Part shown: positions 49,616-57,982 of the stretch, one piece after another
How positions within the stretch are numbered: position 1 is the first letter of the stretch
Layout: each line of letters begins with the position of its first letter
Source: Aurantimonas sp036549475
GTDB lineage: Bacteria; Pseudomonadota; Alphaproteobacteria; Rhizobiales; Rhizobiaceae
Assembly (NCBI RefSeq): GCF_036549475.1
Contig: NZ_JAZHLI010000001.1
Span: 145,098 to 209,097 of the forward strand
Direction: 5' to 3'
Length of the DNA stretch: 64,000 bases
Made by a program: the position numbers and the translations under genes
Notes under the pieces: generated by a model
Databases searched by the model: none
Told to the model about the DNA's origin: nothing
Seen by the model: only the letters and a program-made list of their open reading frames with translations

Positions 49616-50026
49616 ATGACTTTCCAGGACGAGATCGCGGCGTTCTTCGCCGACTACGTGGATGCGTTCGCCCGCAGCGACGCCAACGCGCTGAGCGAAC
49701 TATGGGAGCCGGTCGGGCTGTTCCCGTCGCCGAGCGGAAATTTCGCCATGCCAAGGGACAGATTTCGCGATCACTGCGTGACGCTGCTGGACTTCTATCG
49801 CCAGCAGGGTGGCGTCCGTCCCCTGGGCGAGTTGCTGTCGGCAACGGAACTCTTCCCGGATGTGGCCGAGGCCCGCATGGCCTATCGGATGCAGGGCGAA
49901 GGAGGCCAACTCATTGCCGAGTGGGAGCACGTCTACATCCTGCGCCGTAGCGACCGTTGGCGTGTGACGTTGACGATTGCGGACGGTGAAATGGCGGCAT
50001 GGGCCGCGCGAGGCGCGCAGCTCTGA
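49616..50026 (+). CDS. NTF2-like/SnoaL-like protein
   Basis: A 136-residue protein with the cone-shaped NTF2-like pattern: an N-terminal helix DEIAAFFADYVDAFARSDANAL, a central FYRQQGGVRPL strand/helix region and C-terminal strands (EWEHVYILRRSDRWRVTL). The ATG at 49616 has AGCAGGA upstream; the longer frame reading into the preceding gene is rejected. The fold hosts small isomerases, hydratases or ligand carriers; no catalytic pair can be assigned. Confidence 0.7.
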   Translation: MTFQDEIAAFFADYVDAFARSDANALSELWEPVGLFPSPSGNFAMPRDRFRDHCVTLLDFYRQQGGVRPLGELLSATELFPDVAEARMAYRMQGEGGQLIAEWEHVYILRRSDRWRVTLTIADGEMAAWAARGAQL

Positions 50027-50028
50027 CG

Positions 50029-50200
50029 TACGAGGACGACCCATCCGGGAGGACGCTGCCGCGGCGCGCCGACGCATCCTCGATCGGGCGGCCGCCGACC
50101 GGATGCTCGTCCTCGGCTCCATTACCCCTTCCCCGGCCTCGGACGGATCCTGCGCACCGATACCGGCTACGCCTGGGTGCCTGCCGGTTGGCAGTTCTGA
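50029..50200 (+). pseudogene. Frameshifted C-terminal remnant of a metallo-beta-lactamase-fold hydrolase
   Basis: Joining frames gives YEDDP, then EDAAAARRRILDRAAADRM and LVLGS, then PFPGLGRILRTDTGYAWVP and AGWQF before a TGA (50198-50200). This is the usual end of MBL-fold hydrolases of the type ending with an ARRR helix and a PFPG loop. At least two frame changes separate the pieces, and the whole metal-binding N-terminal domain is gone. It begins 2 bp after the NTF2-like stop. A further open stretch (about 50214-50380) cannot be identified. Confidence 0.7.
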
Positions 50201-50356
50201 TCCGGACGGAAGAAGGGAACGACACGATCGGGCCTGCTCATCGAGCTGTACCGTTGGATCGACACGGAGCGGGTGAATGCGTTCCGCGAGGCCATGGCCG
50301 CGGGCAATCGGAGTTTCGGCGAAACTGCCGACATGCTCGCCTCTGACTATGGTATT

Positions 50357-51451
50357 TTATCCGCACCCGAGCCTTGCTAGCAACGCGACCACTTGCACCT
50401 GCCGAGCAAGCCCGAGCTTCGAGAGGATGTTCTTCATATGCGAACGCACGGTATGCTCGGACAAGTCGTGGCGCTTCGCATAGGCGATCAGAGAAACGCC
50501 CTCCAATAGGGCCAGCCCCAGACTCGCTTCCGCCGGGGTCAGTCCTGTCGCGGCCTGGATTGTTTCTGTCGTCGGATGGTTCCACGCCGATCGTTCCTGA
50601 AGCTTGACGACCCCTATTCGATGGGCCGGATTGCCATTCGGCACGACGTATGATCGGACAATCAACGGATGGGGCGAGGAATGCCGACGGATACCGATAG
50701 GCTTCGGCAGGTCATATTGCTCCCCTGCCGCCACCCTTATGGTCGATGTCATCATTCGCAGAAGCGCTGCTGACGACGCGGTATCCGCCGCCCCAAGGAT
50801 ACCGTTCTGGAGGGTGATACCATCCCTGGCGGCCGCGAGCTTTCGTGCGAGCGCATTCATGTGCAACACGGCGCCTGCTTGGTCGAAGATCACGATGCCA
50901 TCATCGAGAGCGTCGTAAGCGGCCAACACCCCGTCTTGCGCAAGGGTTGCCGTCGAAAGCGTTTCCCTGATCTCGACGACTCTCGCGAGGTGCTGGGACA
51001 GCACCTGAAGCTTTCGCCCCTCCTCGCGGGTGAAATCCCCCTTGATGGCCCTCCTGTGGATGATCGGCGAAAAGAGAGCGCTTTCACCGTCGAGCGTCGA
51101 GATCATCATCTGCCAGCATTCCGGATAATCCCGGTAGAATTCGTTGTGGACGGGACATCGCGCTATTTCTTCGGGGCTCATCAAGTCTCGCGTGGTCAGC
51201 GTTCCTCGTCTCCCCTCCTTGATCCGCGCGATCCGCATGTCCTTGTCGGCATAGTCGCGCAAGAACACGACAGCGCCCTCCGGGTCGAACGGCTCGTTGA
51301 TTTCCTTGTATGTGCCGTCTCTGCCGAGAGAGGCGGCAGAGATCCGCTCCGCCCCGGTTTCCCGCATGAGTGCCTGCAAAGCGCTCGGCCACGATACGGA
51401 GCCATCCATTGTTCCGTAAAGGCTGTTCAGTGCTTCATCGATCACGCGCAT
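50357..51451 (-). CDS. LuxR-type HTH regulator
   Basis: A 364-residue regulator. Residues 1 to about 200 make a sensory region without a recognisable ligand site. A PAS-like part around 200-270 (DDGIVIFDQAGAVLHMN) follows. The C-terminal LuxR HTH (about 300-358; LTPAEASLGLALLEG, then LSEHTVRSHMKNILSKLG) is complete. GGGGGGA precedes the ATG at 51451. It lies between two decayed genes (MBL-fold and SDR), so its original targets may be lost. Confidence 0.85.
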   Translation of the reverse strand: MRVIDEALNSLYGTMDGSVSWPSALQALMRETGAERISAASLGRDGTYKEINEPFDPEGAVVFLRDYADKDMRIARIKEGRRGTLTTRDLMSPEEIARCPVHNEFYRDYPECWQMMISTLDGESALFSPIIHRRAIKGDFTREEGRKLQVLSQHLARVVEIRETLSTATLAQDGVLAAYDALDDGIVIFDQAGAVLHMNALARKLAAARDGITLQNGILGAADTASSAALLRMMTSTIRVAAGEQYDLPKPIGIRRHSSPHPLIVRSYVVPNGNPAHRIGVVKLQERSAWNHPTTETIQAATGLTPAEASLGLALLEGVSLIAYAKRHDLSEHTVRSHMKNILSKLGLARQVQVVALLARLGCG

Positions 51452-51825
51452 TCCCCCCGCTGTGCACGTCAATAGAGCACTGAACGTTTGCAGGGGCAAC
51501 TCAGTGGAGAAGGTCGCGAAGCTAGCAACAAACAGTGGAATTCGAGCAATTGCGACCGCCCGAACCGTATTGATCGGGCTGGTGCAATCGCTGGCAGATA
51601 TGATCATGCCGCCGAAATTATCCGCGCCAACGAGTTGTTGCTGCCAGGAGCCCTATCGCCAAACAAGGAAAGTGCTTCCGTGCATGCTCGCCGACCGCTT
51701 ACCCCCCGAGCTAGACATGATTTCCGGCGCCGCCATGGGTCGAAAGCTGACCCGCAGTTCTGCGCCTGAAGCCGCCAAACACAGCGGTCTTTCGAGACCA
51801 GGATCAGCAAACTATTCTGATTGCG
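51452..51825. other. 374-bp gap between the LuxR gene and the SDR remnant
   Basis: Mixed, lower-GC sequence without a recognisable frame. It may be the eroded 5' part of the SDR gene and the divergent promoter region of the LuxR gene, but residue-level similarity is not convincing. Confidence 0.35.
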
Positions 51826-52040
51826 GGAGCGGGCCGAAAGGAGACGAGCGGCTTGCATGGTCTTTCACCGAGCGAGGAGGCGAACCGGGCGTTCGTCGCC
51901 ATGATGGAGTCCCAGATCCCCCTTGGCCGGATGGGGACGCCCGACGAGACGGCCGCGTCGCGCTGTTTCTGGCTTCCGACGACAGCAGCTTCGTCAACGG
52001 CAGCGAACTCTTTGCCGATGGCGGACAGGCGCAGATCTAG
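51826..52040 (+). pseudogene. Frameshifted C-terminal remnant of a short-chain dehydrogenase/reductase
   Basis: Frame 1 reads GLHGLSPSEEANRAFVAMM then ESQIPLGRMGTPDETAA, and the neighbouring frame continues VALFLASDDSSFVNGSELF and ADGGQAQI to a TAG at 52038-52040. This is the usual end of classical SDR enzymes (SPG, PLGR.G.P.E.A..V.FLAS, then G..L.VDGG). A missing base near 51958 and an extra base near 51840 break the frame. The Rossmann half and catalytic Tyr-x3-Lys are absent. Confidence 0.75.
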
Positions 52041-52120
52041 ATCGAAACCCGTGAATGCCTGCGATCACCGAGGCTGGATCGCCGGGACCACAGGTCAACG
52101 AATTCAAGATATTAAGGAAT

Positions 52121-52198
52121 CTGGCTGGGGCGGCAGGATTCTGACCCCATGCCACAACCAAAATAACTCGTTGAAATTGCTGCCTTCACCGCTGCGAC
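52121..52198 (+). repeat. 80-bp dispersed repeat, copy B
   Basis: About 80 percent identical to 30179-30257 in the same orientation. Its start (TGGCTGGGGCGGCAGGATTC) is like the reverse complement of a tRNA T-arm and acceptor end, but the rest does not complete a cloverleaf. It directly abuts decayed IS21 sequence. Confidence 0.55.
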
Positions 52199-52247
52199 GT
52201 GCACCTTTAGTGTAACACTCGACGGCCCTACGGCAAGGTCTCATCTT

Positions 52248-52590
52248 TCGACAGCTGTCAAGCCGAAGGGGCTGTCGTTCGATCCGCGACAGAGCGATCA
52301 GCTTGACCGGGTCGAATCCGATCGCACCGAGCCGGATCGCCTCGGTGACGCGGCCGCCACGATCCCCATTTGGGCATCGCCTTCCATCGGCCGCAGCACC
52401 TGAATGAACTCCCGCTGCCGCGATTGCCCATACGGGCCACCAGAAGATAGCGCAGATGCTGGAACGTCTCCGGCAGATCCCAGCCCTGCAACGGCGCCAC
52501 CTGATCGAGGGCGTTCGGCTTCATCTTGAGCAGCATAATCTTGAGCAGCATAAGGTAATGCAGCGGGTCGAAGACGAAAGCGTCGGTGCC
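52248..52590 (-). pseudogene. Decayed C-terminal part of an IS21-family transposase (istA)
   Basis: The minus strand reads FVFDPLHYLMLLK, then ALDQVAPLQGWDLPETFQHL, then in other frames QREFIQVLRPMEGDAQ, VTEAIRLGAIGFDPVK and LIALSRIERQPLRLD. This is the familiar C-terminal part of IstA. At least two frameshifts and a 15-bp tandem duplication (ATGCTGCTCAAGATT-like) interrupt it. No istB follows. It cannot be active. Confidence 0.78.
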
Positions 52591-52839
52591 AAAGGCACGA
52601 TCAGCGGTTGGGTGGCGAGCAACTCCTTCAGCGGGCGGGGTGTCGGGCCAAGAGGAGAACGCTGATGGGCGAGTGGCTGCGTGGATTGCTGTCGCGAGCG
52701 CACATGACATTGCCATCGTCGCGCTGGCGGCGACGATTCTGCAAGGCTCGCACAACGCCATCCTGCTCGCGTTTTCCCCCTGGCTCAGCATCGCTCGAAA
52801 CAGCGGTGCCGGTCTTTGTGGCCGGATAACGAGGGACAA
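52591..52839. other. Degenerate DNA between IS remnants
   Basis: No intact frame. It probably contains further eroded IS21 sequence upstream of the istA remnant, but similarity is too weak to call. Confidence 0.3.
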
Positions 52840-52905
52840 CTGACCGAGTACATTGTCGAGCTCGCCCGTCGTTATTGTCGCTATGATTACCACACGGCAG
52901 AAGTT
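52840..52905 (+). pseudogene. Possible short remnant of an IS3-family orfB
   Basis: The frame reads LTEYIVELARRYCRYDYH, resembling the IVELAR-YGRYGYR stretch of IS3-type OrfB transposases. Only about 20 residues can be compared, so the call is weak. It runs into the 3' end of the kinase gene. Confidence 0.35.
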
Positions 52906-53929
52906 AGCAGCTATTTGCCGCGGCTAACTTTAGGAACAGATCTGGCTGCCCGAAGCCGCCGGACTTCGTTACAACTTCCAGCCCATCAAATCGTCCTCCG
53001 ATAATACGGGAAAGCGGCAATCCGGGACTGATCTCACCCACACATGCCAGCGACTGAGCCTTAACAGCGGCAAGAACGATCATCAGCGTCTTTCCGCCGA
53101 CCACCATGAGCGCGTGGTTCCGGGGCGGCTCCAAGCGCACGACTGCTTCATGCAAATGCCTGGCGGTTTCGTCTGCACTCCGCGCTTCCGAAACGGGATC
53201 AATCAGCACGACATTCCCACCGCCCGCATCCAGCAGGGTTCGCGTCTGCCGGCGGGTGACTGGGTGCGTAGTCCCGACAACCACTACGCTGATCCGCGGG
53301 CAGTCAATCGCCTCGCAGGGCTGGCACAGCGCTTCCGCCAGTCCACGACTGCCGGCCCATAGCACCTCTTGCTGAGTGAACCCCCGGACCAGCTGACGCA
53401 GATCGGCTGGTTCCACCGCATCGCCGATCACTACACCAGTTGTAGCAGGCCGCCCGTTGAAGAGGCTCGTCTTCGCTCCCCGTCTTTCGAAAGCATCGCG
53501 AAGATCATGTATTGCCGCAGGCGCCCACAGATTAGGCTGCTCCGGATCCACCGTCTCGTGATATCCCCCGATGGTGCGGCGCCCCATTTCGGGGAAGGCT
53601 GGCGCAAAAACGCACACGCGCCGGTTCGTGAGCCGCATCAGTTCAAGCGTCTCCTCCACAGGCCACCCCCGCAGGACACTGTCGACCTTTTTGAACCAGA
53701 GGGTTTGGTTGATCACCCCCGGACGAACACGAGCGAAAGCGCCTTGCACCTGCTCCAGCGCTGTAGATAAAGCAGATTCACGGCTTTCGCTGCTGGCTGT
53801 CCGTTTGGCTTCGGCCTGCGGCAGCGACGGATCAATGCTCAAGTGCACCGGTTGGGAAGGCGTTGCAAAGGGTGCAGCGGCGTCGAGCGCACCGGTCAGG
53901 TCGTCGGCGAGTATCCGGACAACGGTCAC
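52904..53929 (-). CDS. Four-carbon acid sugar kinase (DUF1537/DtnK-OtnK family), short form
   Basis: A 341-residue kinase. The N-terminal ILADDLTGALDAAAPFA carries the family Asp motif, followed by KKVDSVLRGWP (normally K-DSTLRG) and the C-terminal ATP-site segments VVGGKTL (normally GGDT) and TKSGGFGQPDLF. It is about 60-80 residues shorter than typical members (around 420), mainly in the first half. In characterised pathways these kinases phosphorylate D-threonate or D-erythronate, feeding PdxA2. The GTG start overlaps the DeoR stop (GTGA), so regulator and kinase are one transcript. The altered GGDT motif raises some doubt about full activity. Confidence 0.75.
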   Translation of the reverse strand: MTVVRILADDLTGALDAAAPFATPSQPVHLSIDPSLPQAEAKRTASSESRESALSTALEQVQGAFARVRPGVINQTLWFKKVDSVLRGWPVEETLELMRLTNRRVCVFAPAFPEMGRRTIGGYHETVDPEQPNLWAPAAIHDLRDAFERRGAKTSLFNGRPATTGVVIGDAVEPADLRQLVRGFTQQEVLWAGSRGLAEALCQPCEAIDCPRISVVVVGTTHPVTRRQTRTLLDAGGGNVVLIDPVSEARSADETARHLHEAVVRLEPPRNHALMVVGGKTLMIVLAAVKAQSLACVGEISPGLPLSRIIGGRFDGLEVVTKSGGFGQPDLFLKLAAANSC

Positions 53930-54711
53930 GGGGTTTCCCTGACAGCAAGTTCCAGGCAGGGATGCGCGGACGCGAGATCCGCATGCAATTCGGCCTCCAA
54001 CCTGTCGTCTATGATGATCCGGTCCAATTCCGACAATGAAGCGAACGTGCAGAGCGACCGTTTGGGAAACTTGGTACGGTCTGCCACCAGAATGGTCTGC
54101 GTGGCAGCCGAGAGGAACGCCCGCTTGACTTCGGCGAGCTCCGTGGAGGTATCCGACAGACCTTCCACGGAACCAGCGTGGGTCCCAATGAACAAGAGGT
54201 CCCCGCGGATCCGATTGATATCGGAGACGGTCTCCGCCCCCATCAGTGTCGATGAGCCCGCCCGGACCCGGCCGTGGAAAACATTGACCGCGATCTTGTC
54301 GGTTCTCGCGAGGGCTGTGGCAATGGCCATGTCGTTGGTGAAGGCAGTAAAGGCGATGCCGCGTGCCAAGGCAGCGCGGGCAACCTCCCTAGTGGTCGTT
54401 CCGCTATCGAACAGAACATTGCTGCCGGGCGAGATCAACCGCGCAGCGTGACGGCCAATAGCCGCTTTTGCCGCGGCCTCGATCTCGCAGGCGATCCTAC
54501 TGTCCGGCTCGAAAGAGAGCGCGTCGCTGGGGCTGAGCGCCGCGCCGCCATGTGTTCGCGTCACCGGCCCAATGCGGCTTAGATGATCTACGTCTCGCCG
54601 GACCGTGGACACGGAAGTCTCCAGTCGCTCGGCTAACTGGCTCAACGACGCGAAGCCCTCGATCTGAAGCATTTCAATGATGCGTGCGAGTCGCTTAGCC
54701 TTATGCGCCAT
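53926..54711 (-). CDS. DeoR-family transcriptional regulator
   Basis: A 261-residue repressor. An N-terminal DeoR HTH (ARIIEMLQIEGFASLSQLAERL, then VSTVRRDVDHL) and a C-terminal DeoRC sugar-phosphate sensing domain (ISPGSNVLFDSGTTTREVA, MGAETVSDINRIRGDLLFIG) are complete. I chose the ATG at 54711 (AGGA 5 nt upstream) over a GTG one codon earlier. It is divergent from pdxA2 and coupled to the kinase; its effector is probably a phosphorylated intermediate of this pathway. Confidence 0.87.
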   Translation of the reverse strand: MAHKAKRLARIIEMLQIEGFASLSQLAERLETSVSTVRRDVDHLSRIGPVTRTHGGAALSPSDALSFEPDSRIACEIEAAAKAAIGRHAARLISPGSNVLFDSGTTTREVARAALARGIAFTAFTNDMAIATALARTDKIAVNVFHGRVRAGSSTLMGAETVSDINRIRGDLLFIGTHAGSVEGLSDTSTELAEVKRAFLSAATQTILVADRTKFPKRSLCTFASLSELDRIIIDDRLEAELHADLASAHPCLELAVRETP

Positions 54712-54765
54712 CACAATCCTGAAACATTACGATCAAATGCGTGAACGTTCGCGGCAAATTTCGCC

Positions 54766-54796
54766 GTTGATAACACCAATGTGCTGGCTGTTGATA
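54766..54796. promoter_or_regulatory. Direct repeats in the deoR-pdxA2 spacer, candidate operator
   Basis: GTTGATA occurs at 54766-54772 and again at 54790-54796, 24 bp apart, in the AT-richer divergent spacer (54712-54907). DeoR proteins often bind repeated elements, so this is a candidate operator. Confidence 0.35.
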
Positions 54797-54907
54797 TGTT
54801 CCTTTCATTTTCTCTCAGAATATGTCACGTCCTTTTTAAAAAGATAGCTCTGGCGGATCTCCTCTCGGGGCCGAAGAGCCCCGTATTCGAGAAACGAGGA
54901 GCGCTCA

Positions 54908-55915
54908 ATGAAGCCCAGGATCGGAATCACGATGGGCGACGTCTGTGGCGTCGGCCCCGAGATCACGGCTCATGCGCTCGTCAGCCCAGAAGTCCTGTCC
55001 ATCGCCCGTCCGTGCGTGATCGGCGATGCCGGCGCTTTAGCGCGGGCACGCGACATTGTTGGCGCCAAGTTTGAAATCGTGAAGTTCATGCCTGGTGAGC
55101 CGATTCCTGAGACCGGCGACGGCGCTGTCGCCTGCGCAGATCCGGGCCTTGAGGTAGGCGCTCTTCCCTTCGGCCATATCGACGGGCGTGCCGGAGCGGC
55201 CGCATTCCATTTCTTGAAGACGGCCGTGGAGATGGCACAGGCCGGGTCGATCGACGCCATCACAACCGCCCCCCTGAACAAGGAGGCGCTGCACGCCGGT
55301 GGGTTTAGCTTCCCCGGTCACACGGAGATCCTGGCTGAGCTGACCGGCACGCAAAACTACTCCATGATGCTTGCAACGCCCACTATGAAGGTCATCCACC
55401 TGACCACCCATGTGGGCCTGATCGAGGCAATCCGCCGTATCACTCCGGAACGCACGTACCAGGTCATACGGCTGGCCCATGAAACCCTTGAACGCGCAGG
55501 ACAGAAGAGGCCCCGGATTGCCGTCTGCGGCATCAATCCACACGCAGGCGAGAATGGACTGTTCGGCGAGGGCGAGGAGGAAGAAAAGCTTGTCCCAGGT
55601 ATTGAGCAAGCGCGGAGGGAAGGGATCGATGCCAGCGGCCCCTTTCCGGCAGATACGCTCTTCTACCGAGCAAACCGAGGCGATTTTGACGTCGTAGTCG
55701 CTTGCTATCACGATCAGGGTCACGCCCCTGTTAAGGTCATATCGTTCGACGAGGGGGTGAACATTACAGTCGGGCTGAACGGCGGCGTGATCCGCACCTC
55801 GGTCGATCACGGCACCGCTTTCGATATTGCCGGGAAGGGCGTCGCTCGCTCGCAGAGCCTGGAAGCCGCTATCCGCTACGCGGCGGAACTCGCGCCAAAG
55901 CCCTCCCCGGTGTGA
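54908..55915 (+). CDS. pdxA2: PdxA2-type 4-phospho-D-threonate/D-erythronate dehydrogenase
   Basis: A 335-residue PdxA-family enzyme. PRIGITMGDVCGVGPEI opens the protein; TTAPLNKEALHAGGFSFPGHTE, THVGLIEAI, INPHAGENGLFGEGEEEE and CYHDQGHAPVK contain the metal ligands and phosphate-binding residues of the family. Beside a DUF1537 kinase and a DeoR regulator it is much more likely PdxA2, which oxidises and decarboxylates 4-phospho-D-threonate to dihydroxyacetone phosphate, than the vitamin B6 enzyme. GAGGAGCG precedes the ATG. Confidence 0.86.
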   Translation: MKPRIGITMGDVCGVGPEITAHALVSPEVLSIARPCVIGDAGALARARDIVGAKFEIVKFMPGEPIPETGDGAVACADPGLEVGALPFGHIDGRAGAAAFHFLKTAVEMAQAGSIDAITTAPLNKEALHAGGFSFPGHTEILAELTGTQNYSMMLATPTMKVIHLTTHVGLIEAIRRITPERTYQVIRLAHETLERAGQKRPRIAVCGINPHAGENGLFGEGEEEEKLVPGIEQARREGIDASGPFPADTLFYRANRGDFDVVVACYHDQGHAPVKVISFDEGVNITVGLNGGVIRTSVDHGTAFDIAGKGVARSQSLEAAIRYAAELAPKPSPV

Positions 55916-56040
55916 AGCCCTGGCAGGAAAATTGGTGATCTGTCTCCGCGCTGCCGCTCTAATGCATCACAGTTCCCAGCTCCCCTCTGATGTCGACCGG
56001 ACATACAGCGCGCCGACGGTGGCCGGTAAAAGGCTGCCGA

Positions 56041-57111
56041 TCATGCAGCGATGGCGAGTCGGCGACCAGATTCCTTATCGAAGAAATGCAGCGTGTCGTG
56101 GGGCACTGCAATCTTGATCATCTCGCCCTCCCATATGTCCGGCCTGCCGTGCAGCACCGCTGTCAGGGTTTCGCCGCCAACATCAAGGATCACATGTAGC
56201 TCAGCGCCGGTCGGCTCGACGATCCGGACGCGCGCGTCGATGCCGGTTTCCGCGATCTTGATGTTTTCCGGTCTGAGGCCGACAATAAGTGCCTTTTTCC
56301 CATCAAGGCTGATCGGTTCAGGCAGATCCAGCCGCGCTCCTTTTTCCGACACGAATGCGGTTCCCGACGCATCCAGATTGCCCGCGAGCAAGTTCATCGC
56401 CGGCGATCCGATGAACCCGGCGACAAACACATTAGCTGGCGTATCGTACAGCGCGAGTGGCGTCCCGATCTGTTCGACATGACCGCCGCGCATCACGACA
56501 ATCTTGTCGGCCATCGTCATAGCCTCGATCTGGTCGTGGGTGACATAAACGATGGTCGCCTGAAGCTTCTTGTGCAGCTCGCGGATCTCGGCGCGCATCT
56601 GCACCCGCAGCTGTGCATCGAGGTTCGACAGAGGCTCATCAAAAAGGAAGACTTGGGGGTCCCGGACAATCGCACGCCCCATCGCCACGCGCTGGCGCTG
56701 GCCACCCGAAAGCTGCCGCGGATAGCGATCGAGCAGTGGCAGCAGATCGAGGATCTGTGCGGCCTTTTGAACTTTCTGGTCGCGCTCCGCCTTGGGGACG
56801 TTCCTCATCTGCAGCGAGAAGCCCATGTTGTCGGCGACAGTCATGTGCGGATAGAGCGCGTAGGACTGGAACACTAAGGCGATATCGCGGTCTTTGGGAT
56901 GGAGATTCGTGACGTCCCGGTCGCCGATCGTGACATGTCCCCCGGTCATGTCTTCGAGCCCCGCTATCAGGCGAAGAAGGGTGGATTTCCCGCAGCCGGA
57001 CGGACCGACCAGCACGACAAACTCGCCATCTGCGATATCCACGTCGATGCCATGTAGAACGGTCACTTTACCGAACGATTTGGTAGCCTGTTGAATCGTT
57101 ACAGGAGCCAT
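56041..57111 (-). CDS. UgpC/MalK-type carbohydrate ABC transporter ATPase
   Basis: A 356-residue ATPase. Walker A GPSGCGKST near 36-44, signature LSGGQRQRVAMGRAI, Walker B VFLFDEPLSNLDAQ, and the C-terminal TOBE/OB regulatory region (IVGLRPENIKI onwards). It is the last gene of the arabinofuranosidase/transport operon and lies 37 bp after the second permease. It energises uptake through the two permeases encoded upstream. Confidence 0.93.
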   Translation of the reverse strand: MAPVTIQQATKSFGKVTVLHGIDVDIADGEFVVLVGPSGCGKSTLLRLIAGLEDMTGGHVTIGDRDVTNLHPKDRDIALVFQSYALYPHMTVADNMGFSLQMRNVPKAERDQKVQKAAQILDLLPLLDRYPRQLSGGQRQRVAMGRAIVRDPQVFLFDEPLSNLDAQLRVQMRAEIRELHKKLQATIVYVTHDQIEAMTMADKIVVMRGGHVEQIGTPLALYDTPANVFVAGFIGSPAMNLLAGNLDASGTAFVSEKGARLDLPEPISLDGKKALIVGLRPENIKIAETGIDARVRIVEPTGAELHVILDVGGETLTAVLHGRPDIWEGEMIKIAVPHDTLHFFDKESGRRLAIAA

Positions 57112-57148
57112 GATGTCTCACTCTGGTTGTCGGATCGAGCAGACGCGG

Positions 57149-57982
57149 TCATCCCTTGACCGCACCTGCCGTCAGACCGCTCACAAGGTTGCGCTGCAGC
57201 AGCAGCATAATGACGAGAATCGGAAGCATGATTCCCACCGCGCCCGCGGCGGAGATCGACCACAGCGAAATGTCCTCGCCGCCAAACGATGCGATGGCCA
57301 CCGGCAGCGTCTTCGTTTCCACACCGGTCAGGACGAGGGCAAACAGGAACTCATTGTAGGACATCAGAAGGCTGAACAGCGCGGCGACGGTCATGCCCGG
57401 CCGCGCCAAGGGCAGGATGACGATGCGAAAAGCCTGCCAAGAAGTGCAGCCGTCGATCGCCGCTGCCTCATCAAGATCGCGCGGGATATCGAGGAAGAAT
57501 CCGTGCAGCAGCCAGATCGTGAAAGGCTGGTTGATCGCGACCAGGGCAAGGATCAGCAGCGGATAGCTATCGATCATGTTCAGGGAGGTGCCCATCACGA
57601 AGAACGGGATCGCCAGCAGCATGTGCGGAAACATGCGGATGGTGAAAAGCACGTTGAGGATCGGTCCAGAATTGCGTCGTGGAATACGCGACAAGGCATA
57701 GGCCGCCAACGTGCCGAACGGGATAGAGATCAGCACCGTGCCCGCGGATACGATCAGGCTATTGATCAAATAGCGCAGGAAGTCGTTTTCGAACCAGACC
57801 TCTCGATGATACTGGAGCGTCGGCTCAAATATGAGCGTAGGCGGGATGGTGAAGGCGTCTGCAGGGTACTTGACGGAAGTCAGCACCGCCCAAAGCAACG
57901 GGACAAGGTTGATGAATGTAAAAATGCATAGCGCGACGAAAAGAAGGTAGCCTCGCTTACGACCCCTGCTGCGAACAATCAT
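57149..57982 (-). CDS. Carbohydrate ABC transporter permease (MalG type)
   Basis: A 277-residue permease with six membrane helices. The EAA loop reads LDEAAAIDGCTSWQAF, and the protein ends in the QRNLVSGLTAGAVKG motif typical of MalG-type subunits. Its ATG overlaps the stop of the first permease (ATGA). Confidence 0.93.
   Translation of the reverse strand: MIVRSRGRKRGYLLFVALCIFTFINLVPLLWAVLTSVKYPADAFTIPPTLIFEPTLQYHREVWFENDFLRYLINSLIVSAGTVLISIPFGTLAAYALSRIPRRNSGPILNVLFTIRMFPHMLLAIPFFVMGTSLNMIDSYPLLILALVAINQPFTIWLLHGFFLDIPRDLDEAAAIDGCTSWQAFRIVILPLARPGMTVAALFSLLMSYNEFLFALVLTGVETKTLPVAIASFGGEDISLWSISAAGAVGIMLPILVIMLLLQRNLVSGLTAGAVKG

Noticed and set aside
52121..52198. tRNA gene on the minus strand
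   Set aside because: Only the T-arm/acceptor-like first 20-25 bases look tRNA-like; no anticodon stem or matching 5' acceptor strand is present.
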